Shown here one piece after another: positions 8,302 through 17,154 of a stretch of 64,000 bases of DNA; positions within the stretch are counted from its first letter, which is position 1, and each line of letters starts with the position of its first letter. This stretch comes from Chitinophaga dinghuensis (lineage in GTDB: Bacteria > Bacteroidota > Bacteroidia > Chitinophagales > Chitinophagaceae): NCBI RefSeq assembly GCF_003259435.1, contig NZ_QLMA01000002.1, positions 620,001-684,000 on the forward strand, in the 5' to 3' direction. A program made the translations under genes and the position numbers. A model generated the notes under the pieces. The model was not told the DNA's origin, searched no databases, and saw only the letters and a list, made by a program, of their open reading frames with translations.

Positions 8302-9201
8302 TTAATTTATCTGCTTCTCTGCTACCGGTGCAACCTTTTTCTTCAGATTGGCCAGTACTATAGCTCCCAGGATCACGCCTACCCCCAGCATCTGGAGGGG
8401 CGTAATCTTCTCATGCAGTAAAATAGTGGCGGCAATAGTGGCTACAGGCAGTTCTGCTGCGCTGAGAATGGCTCCCAGGGCCACCCCGGTTTGAGGCATG
8501 CCTTTGGAGAAAAGGAATGGCGGTAATACCGTTCCGAACAATGCCAGGGGAATACCCCAAAGCCATAAGCTAGTTTCCGTAAAACGCCCGTTGACAATAA
8601 ATGTCGGCGGAAAAATAAGGGTAATCAGAATAAATGCGCCAGTAACAATCCAGGCACTTTTTAGGACAGGAGTGAGTGACCGCCCTATGCGACCACTCAC
8701 TACGATAAATATGGTATAGAAAAACGCCGCCAGCAGGCCAAATCCAACACCTTTCAGGTTGATTTCTGTCTGGTTGCTGTTCAATATTCCTCCCGCCAGG
8801 AAAGTACCTGCCAGGATGAATGCTACAGCTACCCATTGAATGGTTGTCGGCTTTTTCTTGTAAATAATCCATTCAGCGATCATGCTCATCCAGGTAAACT
8901 GCATCAGCAGGATGATACCCAGACTCGCAGGGATATAATGAACCGCCTGATAATAGGTAATGCTCACCAGACCAGTGCTGCTACCCAAAATAAAACAGGT
9001 ACGGGCATCTTTCGATTTAAGTCCGTAGGTGACTTTCCCGGAAAGCAGGTGAATCAACCACAGTACTATCATTCCATATCCCGCTTGGATGCTGCAAAGT
9101 TCTCCAAGCGTAAATCCTTGCTGGTAGCCAAGTTTCACAATAGAAGACAATATGCCAAAGCTACATGCCCCCAACAATACCAGCAATATTCCTTTCCACA
9201 T
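8302..9201 (-). CDS. EamA/DMT-family inner-membrane transporter
   Basis: A 299-residue protein with about ten hydrophobic helices in two EamA repeats; the second repeat starts near residue 150 (LKGVGFGLLAAFFYTIFIVVSG). Members export amino acids, nucleotide-related compounds or other metabolites. The substrate cannot be predicted. It lies 44 bases after the MFS gene with the same orientation, so both may belong to the GntR-controlled unit that starts near 11202. Confidence 0.85.
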   Translation of the reverse strand: MWKGILLVLLGACSFGILSSIVKLGYQQGFTLGELCSIQAGYGMIVLWLIHLLSGKVTYGLKSKDARTCFILGSSTGLVSITYYQAVHYIPASLGIILLMQFTWMSMIAEWIIYKKKPTTIQWVAVAFILAGTFLAGGILNSNQTEINLKGVGFGLLAAFFYTIFIVVSGRIGRSLTPVLKSAWIVTGAFILITLIFPPTFIVNGRFTETSLWLWGIPLALFGTVLPPFLFSKGMPQTGVALGAILSAAELPVATIAATILLHEKITPLQMLGVGVILGAIVLANLKKKVAPVAEKQIN

Positions 9202-9245
9202 GTCGTTTTCAATTTTGTGCGAATCTAACTGAAATCAGTTAAACG

Positions 9246-10472
9246 CTAACTTTTACGCTTTTCCAGGTTGGGTAGCAACCCTGTCAACAGTCCTATCAGC
9301 GGCAGATAGGCGCATACCTGATACACGTAATCGATGCTGGTATTATCCGCCAGTTTACCCAGCAGGGCAGAACCGACGCCGCCCATCCCGAATGCCAGTC
9401 CGAAGAACAATCCGGCAATCATACCAACATTTCCGGGTACCAGCTCCTGTGCATACACGAGAATAGCGGAGAATGCAGAGGAAAGGATAACGCCAATGAA
9501 TACACTGAGAATGGCTGTCCAGGCCAGGTTGGCATGAGGCAGCAGCAATGAAAACGGCGCTACGCCTAGGATAGATATCCAGATGACATATTTCCGTCCT
9601 ATTTTATCTCCCACCGGGCCGCCAATGAAAGTACCGGCAGCAACGGAAAACAGGAATATGAACAGGTATACCTGCGCACTTTGTACGCTGACATGGAATT
9701 TATTAATGAGGTAAAAAGTATAATAGCTGGTCATACTGGCCATATAAAAGTATTTGGAGAAGATCAGCACCAGTAGTATAGTAAGAGAAAATACAACAGT
9801 CGCTTTCGGGAGATGCGGTTGCTCCAGTTGCTTTGCTACTTTCTTAGGCTTGGCTCTGTGCATATTGCCTTTATACCATTTGCTGATTCTCAACATCACC
9901 ACGATGGCCAGTAAGGCTGCCAGAGAAAACCAGATCACATTACCTTGTCCGAAAGGCACGATGATGGCTGCTGCCAGCAATGGTCCCAGAGAGCTGCCGG
10001 CATTCCCGCCTACCTGGAATAAGGATTGCGCCATACCATGTTTGCCGCCAGCCGCCATATGCGCCAGTCGGGAAGCTTCCGGATGAAATACTGCGGAACC
10101 GACGCCGGTAAGCGCTACGGAAACCAGTACCATGGCGAAGGTATGGGCAAAGGATAAACTCACCAGTCCCAGCAAAGTAAAGCTCATCCCAATGGCCAGG
10201 GAATAGGGCTGTGGTTTCTTATCGGTATACAAACCAACGAGGGGTTGCAGGATGGAGGCCGACATCTGGAAGGTCAGGGTAATAAGACCTACCTGGGAAT
10301 AGGATAATTTCAGCGATTCCCTTACCAGCGGATAGATGGCGGGTATGAGGGATTGCAGCGTATCATTCAGCAGATGGGTAAAGCTAAGGGCAATCAGAAT
10401 GGAGAAAACGGTCTGCTGGGCCACTTTCTCCGCTATCTGCGGTTCCTTTTGTTCGGCTAATGTTGTAGACAT
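9246..10472 (-). CDS. MFS transporter of the fosmidomycin-resistance (Fsr) type
   Basis: A 408-residue protein with 12 predicted membrane helices. The N-terminal half has SFTHLLNDTLQSLIPAIYP, which is characteristic of the Fsr subfamily, followed by GLYTDKKPQP in the helix 2-3 loop and VFHPEASRLAHMAAGGKHG. Family members expel fosmidomycin and related small compounds. It is preceded by a FadR-type regulator gene and a palindrome shared with that regulator's own leader, so the two are probably linked by regulation. Confidence 0.88.
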   Translation of the reverse strand: MSTTLAEQKEPQIAEKVAQQTVFSILIALSFTHLLNDTLQSLIPAIYPLVRESLKLSYSQVGLITLTFQMSASILQPLVGLYTDKKPQPYSLAIGMSFTLLGLVSLSFAHTFAMVLVSVALTGVGSAVFHPEASRLAHMAAGGKHGMAQSLFQVGGNAGSSLGPLLAAAIIVPFGQGNVIWFSLAALLAIVVMLRISKWYKGNMHRAKPKKVAKQLEQPHLPKATVVFSLTILLVLIFSKYFYMASMTSYYTFYLINKFHVSVQSAQVYLFIFLFSVAAGTFIGGPVGDKIGRKYVIWISILGVAPFSLLLPHANLAWTAILSVFIGVILSSAFSAILVYAQELVPGNVGMIAGLFFGLAFGMGGVGSALLGKLADNTSIDYVYQVCAYLPLIGLLTGLLPNLEKRKS

Positions 10473-10490
10473 GATGGATGTGAATTTAAG

Positions 10491-10509
10491 ATCAGATCAT
10501 CTGATGTTT
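10491..10509. promoter_or_regulatory. putative GntR operator in front of the MFS gene
   Basis: Contains the odd-centred palindrome CATCTGATG (10498-10506) inside ATCATCTGATGTTT. The same core with A at the centre occurs at 11205-11213 before the GntR gene. It lies in the 55-bp gap between regulator and transporter, 26 bases before the MFS start codon. Confidence 0.55.
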
Positions 10510-10527
10510 ATAGGTAAAAAATCACGG

Positions 10528-11202
10528 CTATTTGCCGTGTGTTGCAATTTTGGTGGCGCAGCTCCATGCGCGCTTCGGATCTTTGTCTATGATACTTTGG
10601 AGCAATGCATCATGGAGGTGCTGTGTATCTATAAACGTCTGTGTATTACCATAACGCAGCACGAATGATTTCAACAACATACCGGCAACTGTGCCATATA
10701 ATTCTACCATGATCTCATTTTTCCCGGCCTGCGCAATGGCATTATGGAAGTCGATATCCGCCTGTATACAGGCTTCCAGCTGATTGCTGACCGCATATTC
10801 ATAGCGCTTTTTCAGAAAGCCCTTCATTTTCTCAATATCTTTCTGGTTGCGCGACATAGCAGCTTTTTCCGCGATGCGTACTTCCAGGACCAGCCTTACT
10901 TCATTCAGGTCTTCGAAATCAGCCCGTTGGAGGCGTTGCACCAGAGGCTCGCCGGAACCCATCTGTGATATGACAAAGGTGCCTAGTCCCTGCTGCACCT
11001 TCACAAATCCCCTGTTAACGAGCATCTTAATAGCTTCCCGGATACTACTTCTCCCTACGGCAAACTGAGCCATGAGCTCAGGCTCTGTAGGCAATTGCTG
11101 ATCCACGGCATATTTACCGGAAACGATGGCGTCTTGTAGACGTCCTGCTACTTCTTCGGCAAGACTCGATCTTTTAACAGGTGCTGCTATTTTATTCATC
11201 AT
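10528..11202 (-). CDS. FadR-subfamily GntR transcriptional regulator
   Basis: A 224-residue regulator: winged helix at about residues 12-78 (LPTEPELMAQFAVGRSSIREAIKMLVNRGFVKVQQGLGTFV) and an all-helical FCD domain with metal-ligand-like motifs DFHNAIAQAG and HLHDALLQSI. FCD proteins bind small organic acids or sugars acids, often with a bound metal. The gene sits 55 bases before an Fsr-like MFS gene, and a shared palindrome precedes both, so it probably represses itself and the transporters. The start may be one codon later (11199). Confidence 0.88.
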   Translation of the reverse strand: MMNKIAAPVKRSSLAEEVAGRLQDAIVSGKYAVDQQLPTEPELMAQFAVGRSSIREAIKMLVNRGFVKVQQGLGTFVISQMGSGEPLVQRLQRADFEDLNEVRLVLEVRIAEKAAMSRNQKDIEKMKGFLKKRYEYAVSNQLEACIQADIDFHNAIAQAGKNEIMVELYGTVAGMLLKSFVLRYGNTQTFIDTQHLHDALLQSIIDKDPKRAWSCATKIATHGK

Positions 11203-11204
11203 AT

Positions 11205-11217
11205 CATCAGATGTTTG
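11205..11217. promoter_or_regulatory. putative GntR auto-operator
   Basis: CATCAGATG (11205-11213) followed by TTTG (11213-11217 overall context GTTTG) is an odd-centred palindrome ending 3 bases before the regulator start codon. It matches the site at 10498-10506 at every position except the central base. Confidence 0.55.
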
Positions 11218-11366
11218 CGAAGGTATAATATTTTATAATAGGTTGTTCATTTAAACCGGAAACATTTCATTTATCACAAAACATTTTGGATTCCATCCCA
11301 ATAGTTCTATTTTGTCGGGATCGACCTATGTAATTGGATATTTGTTGTTTTAATTTAAATCGCTAT

Positions 11367-13760
11367 ATGAGAAAATTGGTTTTGTCATTATCCCTGTTAA
11401 TCTCTTTCAGGGTGTATGCACAGGAGGCTTTGAAGTATCAGACACCTCCGCAGAGCATTATGGAACTGGCCATGGCAGCTCCTTCGCCATCAGTTGATTT
11501 CAGCGGGAAAGGGGATATGATGTTAATTATGGATCGCTCCAGCTATCCATCTATTGAAGAATTGTCGCAGCCAGAATATCGCCTGGCGGGCATGCGTATT
11601 AATCCTGCGAACTTCGGTCCCAGCAGAGCGGCTTACGTAACTGCTATTAAGATCAAGCAAGTTGGCAGTGGTAAAGAGTATGCAGTAACCGGACTGCCGG
11701 CAAATGCACGCATCAGCAGTGTAACCTGGAGTCCTTCAGAGAAAAGCATTGCTTTTATTGTATCAGATAATAGCAGCATCACCCTGTGGAAAGCGGATGT
11801 GGCCTCTGGCGCCGCTAAACAGGTGAGCAGCAGAAAACTGAATAATACTTATGGCGCAGCTTATACCTGGCTGGATGAAAACCGTTTCCTGATACAGGCG
11901 GTACCAACAGCGATCGGTAATGCGCCTGAGAAACCTCTGGCGCCGGAAGGGCCAACCGTACAGCAAACCAGCGGTAAAGCTGCTCCGGCAGTTACTTACC
12001 AGGATATGCTGAAAAATCCTTTCGATGAACAACTGTTTGATTATTATTTCCAGTCAGAACTCGTAATCACCGATGGTAGCAAAGAAGAAGTAGTAGGTAA
12101 ACCTGCTATCTATGCTGACGCTACGCCATCTCCTGATAAACAATACCTGTTGGTAAGCGAAATGCATCGCCCATATTCCTACCTGGTAGGGGCAGATCGT
12201 TTCCCAACCACTACTGCTATCTGGAAAATGAACGGCGAGAAAGTAAAAGTATTATCTGAAAAACCGCTGGATGAAGTTCGTCCTAAAGGTTTTGATGCTA
12301 CCTCTAACTATCCGCGCCGATTCAACTGGAGAGCAGATGCGCCGGCTACCATCACCTGGATTCAAGCCCTCGATGGTGGCGATCCTAAAAAACAGGTGCC
12401 TTTCCGCGATGCGTTGAAAAGTCTGGATGCGCCTTTCACCGCTGAAGCAGTGGTACTGGCACAAACGCCAGAAAGACTCTACGGCATATCCTGGTCAAGC
12501 GCTACGCTGGCATTGCTGACAGAAGCGAATAATTCTCAGCAACGCACTAAAGTGAGCACTTTCAATCCTTCTAATGTGGCACAGGCGCCGGTGGTGGTAA
12601 TCGACAGATCAGAAAATGATCGTTATAATGACCCGGGAACTCCTGTAACCGTGAAAAACCAATACGGTAAATCAGTGGTGTATGTTTCTCCTGCAGGCGA
12701 CATGCTTATGCGTGCGGCAGGTGCATCCCCTGAAGGCGACAGACCTTTCCTCTCTAAGTTCAACCTGAAAACGAAAAAACAGGATATCATCTGGCGTTCA
12801 AAAGCGCCTTATTATGAGCAGGTAGAAGATGTGATCGATCCGGTAAAATTAGTAGTGGTTACTTCCCGCGAATCCGTGTCTACCCCTGTAAACTATATTT
12901 TACAGGACCTGAAAAAGAAGTCAACTGTTACGCTGACTGCCTTCCCTCATCCGCAGCCACAACTGTTGGGCGTTCAAAAGCAATTGCTGAAATATAAACG
13001 TAAAGATGGCGTGGATCTGACAGCAATGCTGTATCTGCCTAAAGGTTATGATCCTGCTAAAGATGGTCGTTTGCCGGTATTGATGTGGGCTTATCCGCGC
13101 GAATACAAATCTGCCAGCGATGCTGCGCAGGTACGTGGTTCTGAATACCGTTTCACCCGCGTTACTTACGGTTCTCCGATCTTCTGGGTAACCCGTGGCT
13201 TTGCGGTAATGGATGCTACAGAAATGCCTATCGTTGGAGAAGGCGATAAAGAACCAAATGATAACTTCCTGGATCAGCTGGTAATGAATGCAGAAGCGGC
13301 TGTCAATAAGATCTCCGATATGGGAGTAGGCGATAAAAACCGCGTAGCGGTGGGTGGTCACTCTTACGGCGCATTTATGACCGCTAACCTGCTTGCACAT
13401 ACGAATTTGTTTAAAGCTGGTATTGCACGTAGTGGCGCTTATAACCGTACATTGACTCCTTTCGGTTTCCAGAACGAACAGCGTACTTACTGGCAGGTTC
13501 CTGATATCTATTATAAAATGTCTCCTTTCTCTTATGCAGACAAGCTGAAAACGCCGATTCTGCTGATTCATGGAGAGGCAGATAACAACTCTGGTACTTT
13601 CCCTATTCAGTCAGAGCGTTTATACAATGCGCTGAAAGGAAATGGCGGTACTGCGCGCCTGGTGTTCCTGCCGCAGGAAAGTCATGGTTATGCAGCTAAG
13701 GAAAGCATTCTTCACATGTTGTGGGAAATGGATCAGTGGCTGACCAAATATGTTAAATAA
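11367..13760 (+). CDS. secreted S9 family peptidase, glutamyl-endopeptidase (S9D) type
   Basis: A 797-residue protein from the Met at 11367, chosen because it opens a signal peptide (MRKLVLSLSLLISFRVYAQ); an upstream in-frame Met at 11334 would bury it. An N-terminal beta-propeller-like region is followed by an alpha/beta hydrolase domain. MWAYPREYKSASDAAQVRGS is diagnostic of the S9D group. The catalytic Ser is in GGHSYGA (about residue 666), Asp in HGEADNN (about 739) and His in ESHGYAA (about 772). It is probably a periplasmic peptidase that cleaves peptides, perhaps after Glu or Asp. Confidence 0.9.
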   Translation: MRKLVLSLSLLISFRVYAQEALKYQTPPQSIMELAMAAPSPSVDFSGKGDMMLIMDRSSYPSIEELSQPEYRLAGMRINPANFGPSRAAYVTAIKIKQVGSGKEYAVTGLPANARISSVTWSPSEKSIAFIVSDNSSITLWKADVASGAAKQVSSRKLNNTYGAAYTWLDENRFLIQAVPTAIGNAPEKPLAPEGPTVQQTSGKAAPAVTYQDMLKNPFDEQLFDYYFQSELVITDGSKEEVVGKPAIYADATPSPDKQYLLVSEMHRPYSYLVGADRFPTTTAIWKMNGEKVKVLSEKPLDEVRPKGFDATSNYPRRFNWRADAPATITWIQALDGGDPKKQVPFRDALKSLDAPFTAEAVVLAQTPERLYGISWSSATLALLTEANNSQQRTKVSTFNPSNVAQAPVVVIDRSENDRYNDPGTPVTVKNQYGKSVVYVSPAGDMLMRAAGASPEGDRPFLSKFNLKTKKQDIIWRSKAPYYEQVEDVIDPVKLVVVTSRESVSTPVNYILQDLKKKSTVTLTAFPHPQPQLLGVQKQLLKYKRKDGVDLTAMLYLPKGYDPAKDGRLPVLMWAYPREYKSASDAAQVRGSEYRFTRVTYGSPIFWVTRGFAVMDATEMPIVGEGDKEPNDNFLDQLVMNAEAAVNKISDMGVGDKNRVAVGGHSYGAFMTANLLAHTNLFKAGIARSGAYNRTLTPFGFQNEQRTYWQVPDIYYKMSPFSYADKLKTPILLIHGEADNNSGTFPIQSERLYNALKGNGGTARLVFLPQESHGYAAKESILHMLWEMDQWLTKYVK

Positions 13761-13767
13761 TAATACG

Positions 13768-13799
13768 AACTGCGCCTCGAAAGGGCGCAGTTCTTTTTT
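13768..13799 (+). terminator. intrinsic terminator of the S9 peptidase gene
   Basis: Perfect 10-bp stem GAACTGCGCC / GGCGCAGTTC (13768-13777 and 13784-13793) with a six-base loop and a T-run, starting 8 bases after the stop codon. Confidence 0.9.
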
Positions 13800-13884
13800 A
13801 GCCCGATTTGAGGCAAATGTCCCCAATAAGTAAAAAGTACCATTAAAGCTCTTAATTCCACAACCCGGTGAACCTGCCGCTTAG

Positions 13885-13892
13885 TACCTTTG
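13885..13892 (+). promoter_or_regulatory. -7 promoter element very close to the AraC start codon
   Basis: TACCTTTG is an exact TAnnTTTG match ending only seven bases before the ATG at 13900. If used, transcription would start at or next to the start codon and the mRNA would be leaderless or nearly so. No clear TTTG is found 19-20 bases upstream. Confidence 0.5.
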
Positions 13893-13899
13893 TAACATC

Positions 13900-14778
13900 A
13901 TGGCAAAGGCAGCGATTCCTACATACGATATATGTTCCCTGGTAATGGGAAAGCCTACCCAGGAAGAAGTAGTGATAGCAAGGTTTCCGGACTATCTCGC
14001 TGCACATAGTCACATCCAGTTTCCACATCGTCATTCCTTTTATCATCTGGCACTTTTTACCAGTGGCGGTGGAACGCATACGATTGATTTCGAACGTTTC
14101 CCTGTGAAAGCCGGACAGTTGTACTTTATGGTACCTGGTCAGGTGCATGGATGGTACTTTGAAGGCCCTACAGAAGGATATGTGATCAATGTTTCCGCTG
14201 GTTTTTTTACTGGTTTTCTGAAAGATCCTGATTATGTGGAACGCTTCCCCTTTTTGAGCGGAGTGGCCGCTGAAGGGGTGATTACTGTCAATAACCAGGC
14301 AATGGCCGACATTCAGCCTTTATTGGAGGGAATGTTGCAGGAAGTCAATTCCGACAGGCCTTATAACCTGGATATGCTGCGGGTGTTGATGCTGGAAATG
14401 TTTATCCGGGTAAGCAGAAGTACCCAAGCAGGGCCGGTAAAACAGGAAATGTTGCATAACAACCTGCTATTACGGAATTTCCGTAAGCTGGTAGAGCAGC
14501 ATTATATGCAGCAACGATTGCCGAAAGACTATGCCGCCATGTTGTATGTAACACCGAATTATCTGAATGCTTTCTGTCAGCATATGCTGGGAAAATCTGC
14601 GGGCGAGGTGATCCGCGACCGGGTATTGCTGGAGGCGAAGCGTTTACTGGTGAATGCAGATACGCCTATATCCAACATCGCTTACCAGTTGAATTTCGCG
14701 GATAACTCTTACTTCACGAAGTTCTTCCGCAAGTATGCCGGTGTCACTCCCGAAGAATTTAGAAAGAATATTGTTTGA
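13900..14778 (+). CDS. AraC-family transcriptional regulator with cupin sensor domain
   Basis: A 292-residue protein with an N-terminal cupin-like domain (SHIQFPHRHSFYHLALFTSGGG, residues about 35-60) and a C-terminal pair of helix-turn-helix motifs at about residues 195-292, ending FTKFFRKYAGVTPEEFRKN. The cupin part usually binds a sugar or small aromatic compound. Downstream, 18 bases away, lies a DUF983 gene that may be co-transcribed. A later Met at 13945 would also leave the cupin core intact. Confidence 0.88.
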   Translation: MAKAAIPTYDICSLVMGKPTQEEVVIARFPDYLAAHSHIQFPHRHSFYHLALFTSGGGTHTIDFERFPVKAGQLYFMVPGQVHGWYFEGPTEGYVINVSAGFFTGFLKDPDYVERFPFLSGVAAEGVITVNNQAMADIQPLLEGMLQEVNSDRPYNLDMLRVLMLEMFIRVSRSTQAGPVKQEMLHNNLLLRNFRKLVEQHYMQQRLPKDYAAMLYVTPNYLNAFCQHMLGKSAGEVIRDRVLLEAKRLLVNADTPISNIAYQLNFADNSYFTKFFRKYAGVTPEEFRKNIV

Positions 14779-14796
14779 TAATAAAAACATATAGCC

Positions 14797-15261
14797 ATGT
14801 GTGCTGAAAAAAGTCACGATAAAAAGCCTAATTTTTTTCTTTCCATGCTGGGTAACAAATGTGCCCGTTGCCGCCGCGGAAGTATTTATAAAACGAAGAA
14901 TCCATATGATCTGAAGCATTTCATGGAGATGCCTGATTACTGTCCAGTTTGTGGGCAGAAAGTAGAAGTGGAAGTAGGATTTTATTTCGGTACCGGTTAT
15001 GTAAGTTATGCGTTATCCATTGCGATTTGTGTAGCCAGCTTGATTGCGTGGTGGGTATTCTTCGGATTCTCTATTTACGATAACAGTATCTTCTGGTGGT
15101 TGGGCGTGAATGGTGCGCTGCTAGTGGTTTTACAGCCATTAATTATGCGACTTTCCCGCGCTGTATGGATGGCATTTTTCGTGTACTATGATGAGAACTG
15201 GCAACAGCTCGCAGCAGAGAAAGCGGATCATCCACAGCCTTTATTAAGCAAAGCAAGTTAA
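14797..15261 (+). CDS. DUF983 family membrane protein with zinc-ribbon-like motifs
   Basis: A 154-residue protein with an N-terminal CARCRRG motif (about residue 23) and a second YCPVCGQK motif (about residue 50), together a likely metal-binding knuckle, followed by two membrane helices (SIAICVASLIAWWVFF and GVNGALLVVLQPLIM). DUF983 proteins are common in Bacteroidota and alphaproteobacteria; their function is unknown. The sequence VGFYFGTGYVSYA is a family hallmark. Confidence 0.85.
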   Translation: MCAEKSHDKKPNFFLSMLGNKCARCRRGSIYKTKNPYDLKHFMEMPDYCPVCGQKVEVEVGFYFGTGYVSYALSIAICVASLIAWWVFFGFSIYDNSIFWWLGVNGALLVVLQPLIMRLSRAVWMAFFVYYDENWQQLAAEKADHPQPLLSKAS

Positions 15262-15285
15262 TCTCAACCTGGTTTCAATAACATA

Positions 15286-15317
15286 AAAAAGCCGTCTCTA
15301 TCAGAGGCGGCTTTTTC
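15286..15317 (+). terminator. intrinsic terminator after DUF983
   Basis: Stem AAAAAGCCGTCTC / GAGGCGGCTTTTT (15286-15298 and 15304-15316, one G-T pair) with A and T runs on the two sides, so it can terminate transcription from both directions. It lies between the rightward DUF983 gene and the leftward gene at 15359. Confidence 0.88.
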
Positions 15318-15358
15318 TATTTGAGACTAAAACTGGCTATTCGGTTAGTGAGCACCTA

Positions 15359-15667
15359 TTAATCTTTCTTCACTTTATTGTGGATCTGACTCGGTTTCAG
15401 ATATACTTTCTTCCCCTTTTCATCTACAATAAATTTTCGATCCTTCTTATCGATATAAACGGTTTCTCCATTTGGGCCTTCTTTTCCTTTATAGATTTTA
15501 TCTGTTACTGCAGAAGTCCCCTTTACGGCGATAGAGGCCGTTTTATGACCGATCTTTTTAACGGTGCTGTCGATTCCTTGTGCAAATGCTCGCTGCCCGG
15601 TCAGAGACGCTACTACGCCAAAAGAGGCAGCAAACATTAACATGGTTAGGTTTTTTGGAGCTTTCAT
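15359..15667 (-). CDS. small secreted basic protein
   Basis: A 102-residue protein with a cleavable signal peptide (MLMFAASFGVVASLTGQRAFA, cleavage before QGIDS). The mature part is short and lysine-rich; GPNGETVYIDKKDRKFIVDEKGKKVYLK resembles the small PBCV-type basic adaptor repeat, in which GP-G-Y..K.GKKVY recurs. Function is unknown. It is flanked by the DUF983 terminator and by the four-Cys paralogue gene. Confidence 0.65.
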   Translation of the reverse strand: MKAPKNLTMLMFAASFGVVASLTGQRAFAQGIDSTVKKIGHKTASIAVKGTSAVTDKIYKGKEGPNGETVYIDKKDRKFIVDEKGKKVYLKPSQIHNKVKKD

Positions 15668-15839
15668 AAAATATGATATTTAATGTTCAACATGATAGTT
15701 TCAACAATAATGCCAGAAGAACAAATAAATTGTTAATCAATTATATACAGGTCTAAATTCGATTAATTTGAGGAGGAGACGCTGCCTGTGAACAGATTAC
15801 CTGGCAGAATTCGTAAATTCCTATTAAATCTTGGTACCT

Positions 15840-16361
15840 ATGAAACGTGATGGTCTGTACCTGTCTATTCCCTCACCTTGTAAAGAGAGCTGGGATGAAA
15901 TGGTTGCCGTAACGGATGGCAGGTTCTGCAAGAGCTGCCAGAGAACGGTGATGGATTTCACACAGTTTACCGATGAACAATTACTGGCATACTTCAAAGG
16001 CCAGAAGGGAGCTGTTTGCGGCAGATTGAGGAGCGAACAGTTAAAACGTTATCTCTTGCCAATGAGGCCGCAACAGCGGTTAATTCCAGTGCTGTTATTG
16101 ACGGCAGGATTAATGGTGTTGACGGGTATCGCTGAGGCCCAGCAGATAAAGCCCCAACCAACTATTACCTATAAACTGTATGGTATAAAATCAACTAACT
16201 GTAAGCCTGTCAATACAGACAGCATATCTCCAGTCAATCAGAATGTTACTGTACCTGCAACCACTGATGACATACCTTATACAGGGGCTGTTGTTGTAGA
16301 GTATGAGGTGAAGCCGGTCAAATCAGTAAATAAGCGCCCAAAACGTAAATCCAGTCACTAA
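15840..16361 (+). CDS. four-cysteine-module membrane protein, paralogue 1
   Basis: A 173-residue protein from the Met at 15840 (an in-frame Met lies three codons earlier). Residues 1-66 form a module with Cys14, Cys30, Cys33 and Cys60 (C-X15-C-X2-C-X26-C) and the landmarks IPSPC, GRFCKSC, VMDFTQFTDEQLL and VCGRL. One membrane helix follows (about residues 80-98, LIPVLLLTAGLMVLTG) and then a low-complexity exported tail. The spacing is identical in the genes at 16526 and 23255. The cysteines probably bind metal on the cytoplasmic side. Function is unknown. Confidence 0.75.
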   Translation: MKRDGLYLSIPSPCKESWDEMVAVTDGRFCKSCQRTVMDFTQFTDEQLLAYFKGQKGAVCGRLRSEQLKRYLLPMRPQQRLIPVLLLTAGLMVLTGIAEAQQIKPQPTITYKLYGIKSTNCKPVNTDSISPVNQNVTVPATTDDIPYTGAVVVEYEVKPVKSVNKRPKRKSSH

Positions 16362-16525
16362 TTAAAACAGCATAACCTCACATCGGAGGATTTATGCCTG
16401 CGTATACCCATGCTCTTTGTTTCAAGATGGAGCAGGGGAATTACATTTTGCCATTAGGAAGAATAGCCATAGCCTAAGTGCCACCGGTAAAAGATGCCGG
16501 GAAATACATACATTAGCGCACTAAT

Positions 16526-17110
16526 ATGAAAAATAATTATATATCTATTGCTGTTCCTGTCCCATGTAGTGCGCGTTGGGAAGAAATGCAGGTAACGGGA
16601 GACGGCAGATACTGTGGCAGCTGTGCCAAAACAGTGATTGATTTTACAGGATATTCTGATGTGCAGTTAATTGAATTTTTCAGTAAAGAAAAAGGGTCCG
16701 TGTGTGGGCATTTCCGTAGTACTCAATTAGGTCGACGCCTGCAGCCGATGACGCCACAGTTACGCTTAATGCCGGTGATGTTGCTAACCGTAGGAATGTT
16801 GCTATCCGGCGTAGCCACTACTGCTCAACAATTACCTCCACAAACTAAAAATACCACCGCTACTGTTGTACATGCGAAGACCTCTCCGCCATGTAAGAAA
16901 GTTTCACATAAAAAGGTAAAACCCGCTGGGACAGCAAAGAAAAGACGAGGAAAAATCAAGACATATACTTTGGGCACTGGGGTAGAGGTAGGATTGCTTG
17001 AGGATATAAATGTCACGGGAACGGCAGTGGTACCGCCTCCGCCTCCGCCAATTCCGGATTCGAAACCCGTGCAGAAAGAGGACAGTGCCATGGTTAAACC
17101 ACATCAGTAA
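16526..17110 (+). CDS. four-cysteine-module membrane protein, paralogue 2
   Basis: A 194-residue protein with the same N-terminal module as the gene at 15840: Cys14, Cys30, Cys33 and Cys60 with VPVPC, GRYCGSC, VIDFTGYSD and VCGHF. A membrane helix at about residues 82-99 (LMPVMLLTVGMLLSGVA) is followed by a basic and proline-rich tail containing a run of seven prolines. The two genes are tandem with a 164-bp gap, so they look like a local duplication whose tails have diverged. Confidence 0.75.
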   Translation: MKNNYISIAVPVPCSARWEEMQVTGDGRYCGSCAKTVIDFTGYSDVQLIEFFSKEKGSVCGHFRSTQLGRRLQPMTPQLRLMPVMLLTVGMLLSGVATTAQQLPPQTKNTTATVVHAKTSPPCKKVSHKKVKPAGTAKKRRGKIKTYTLGTGVEVGLLEDINVTGTAVVPPPPPPIPDSKPVQKEDSAMVKPHQ

Positions 17111-17154
17111 CCTTACTTCGTGTATTCGTTAATGATAGATGGGCAGTCGTCTCT

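Noticed and set aside
9246..10472. Calling the MFS gene a fosmidomycin resistance gene
   Set aside because: The Fsr-like motifs show subfamily only. Substrate is unknown, and the GntR regulator suggests a metabolite instead.
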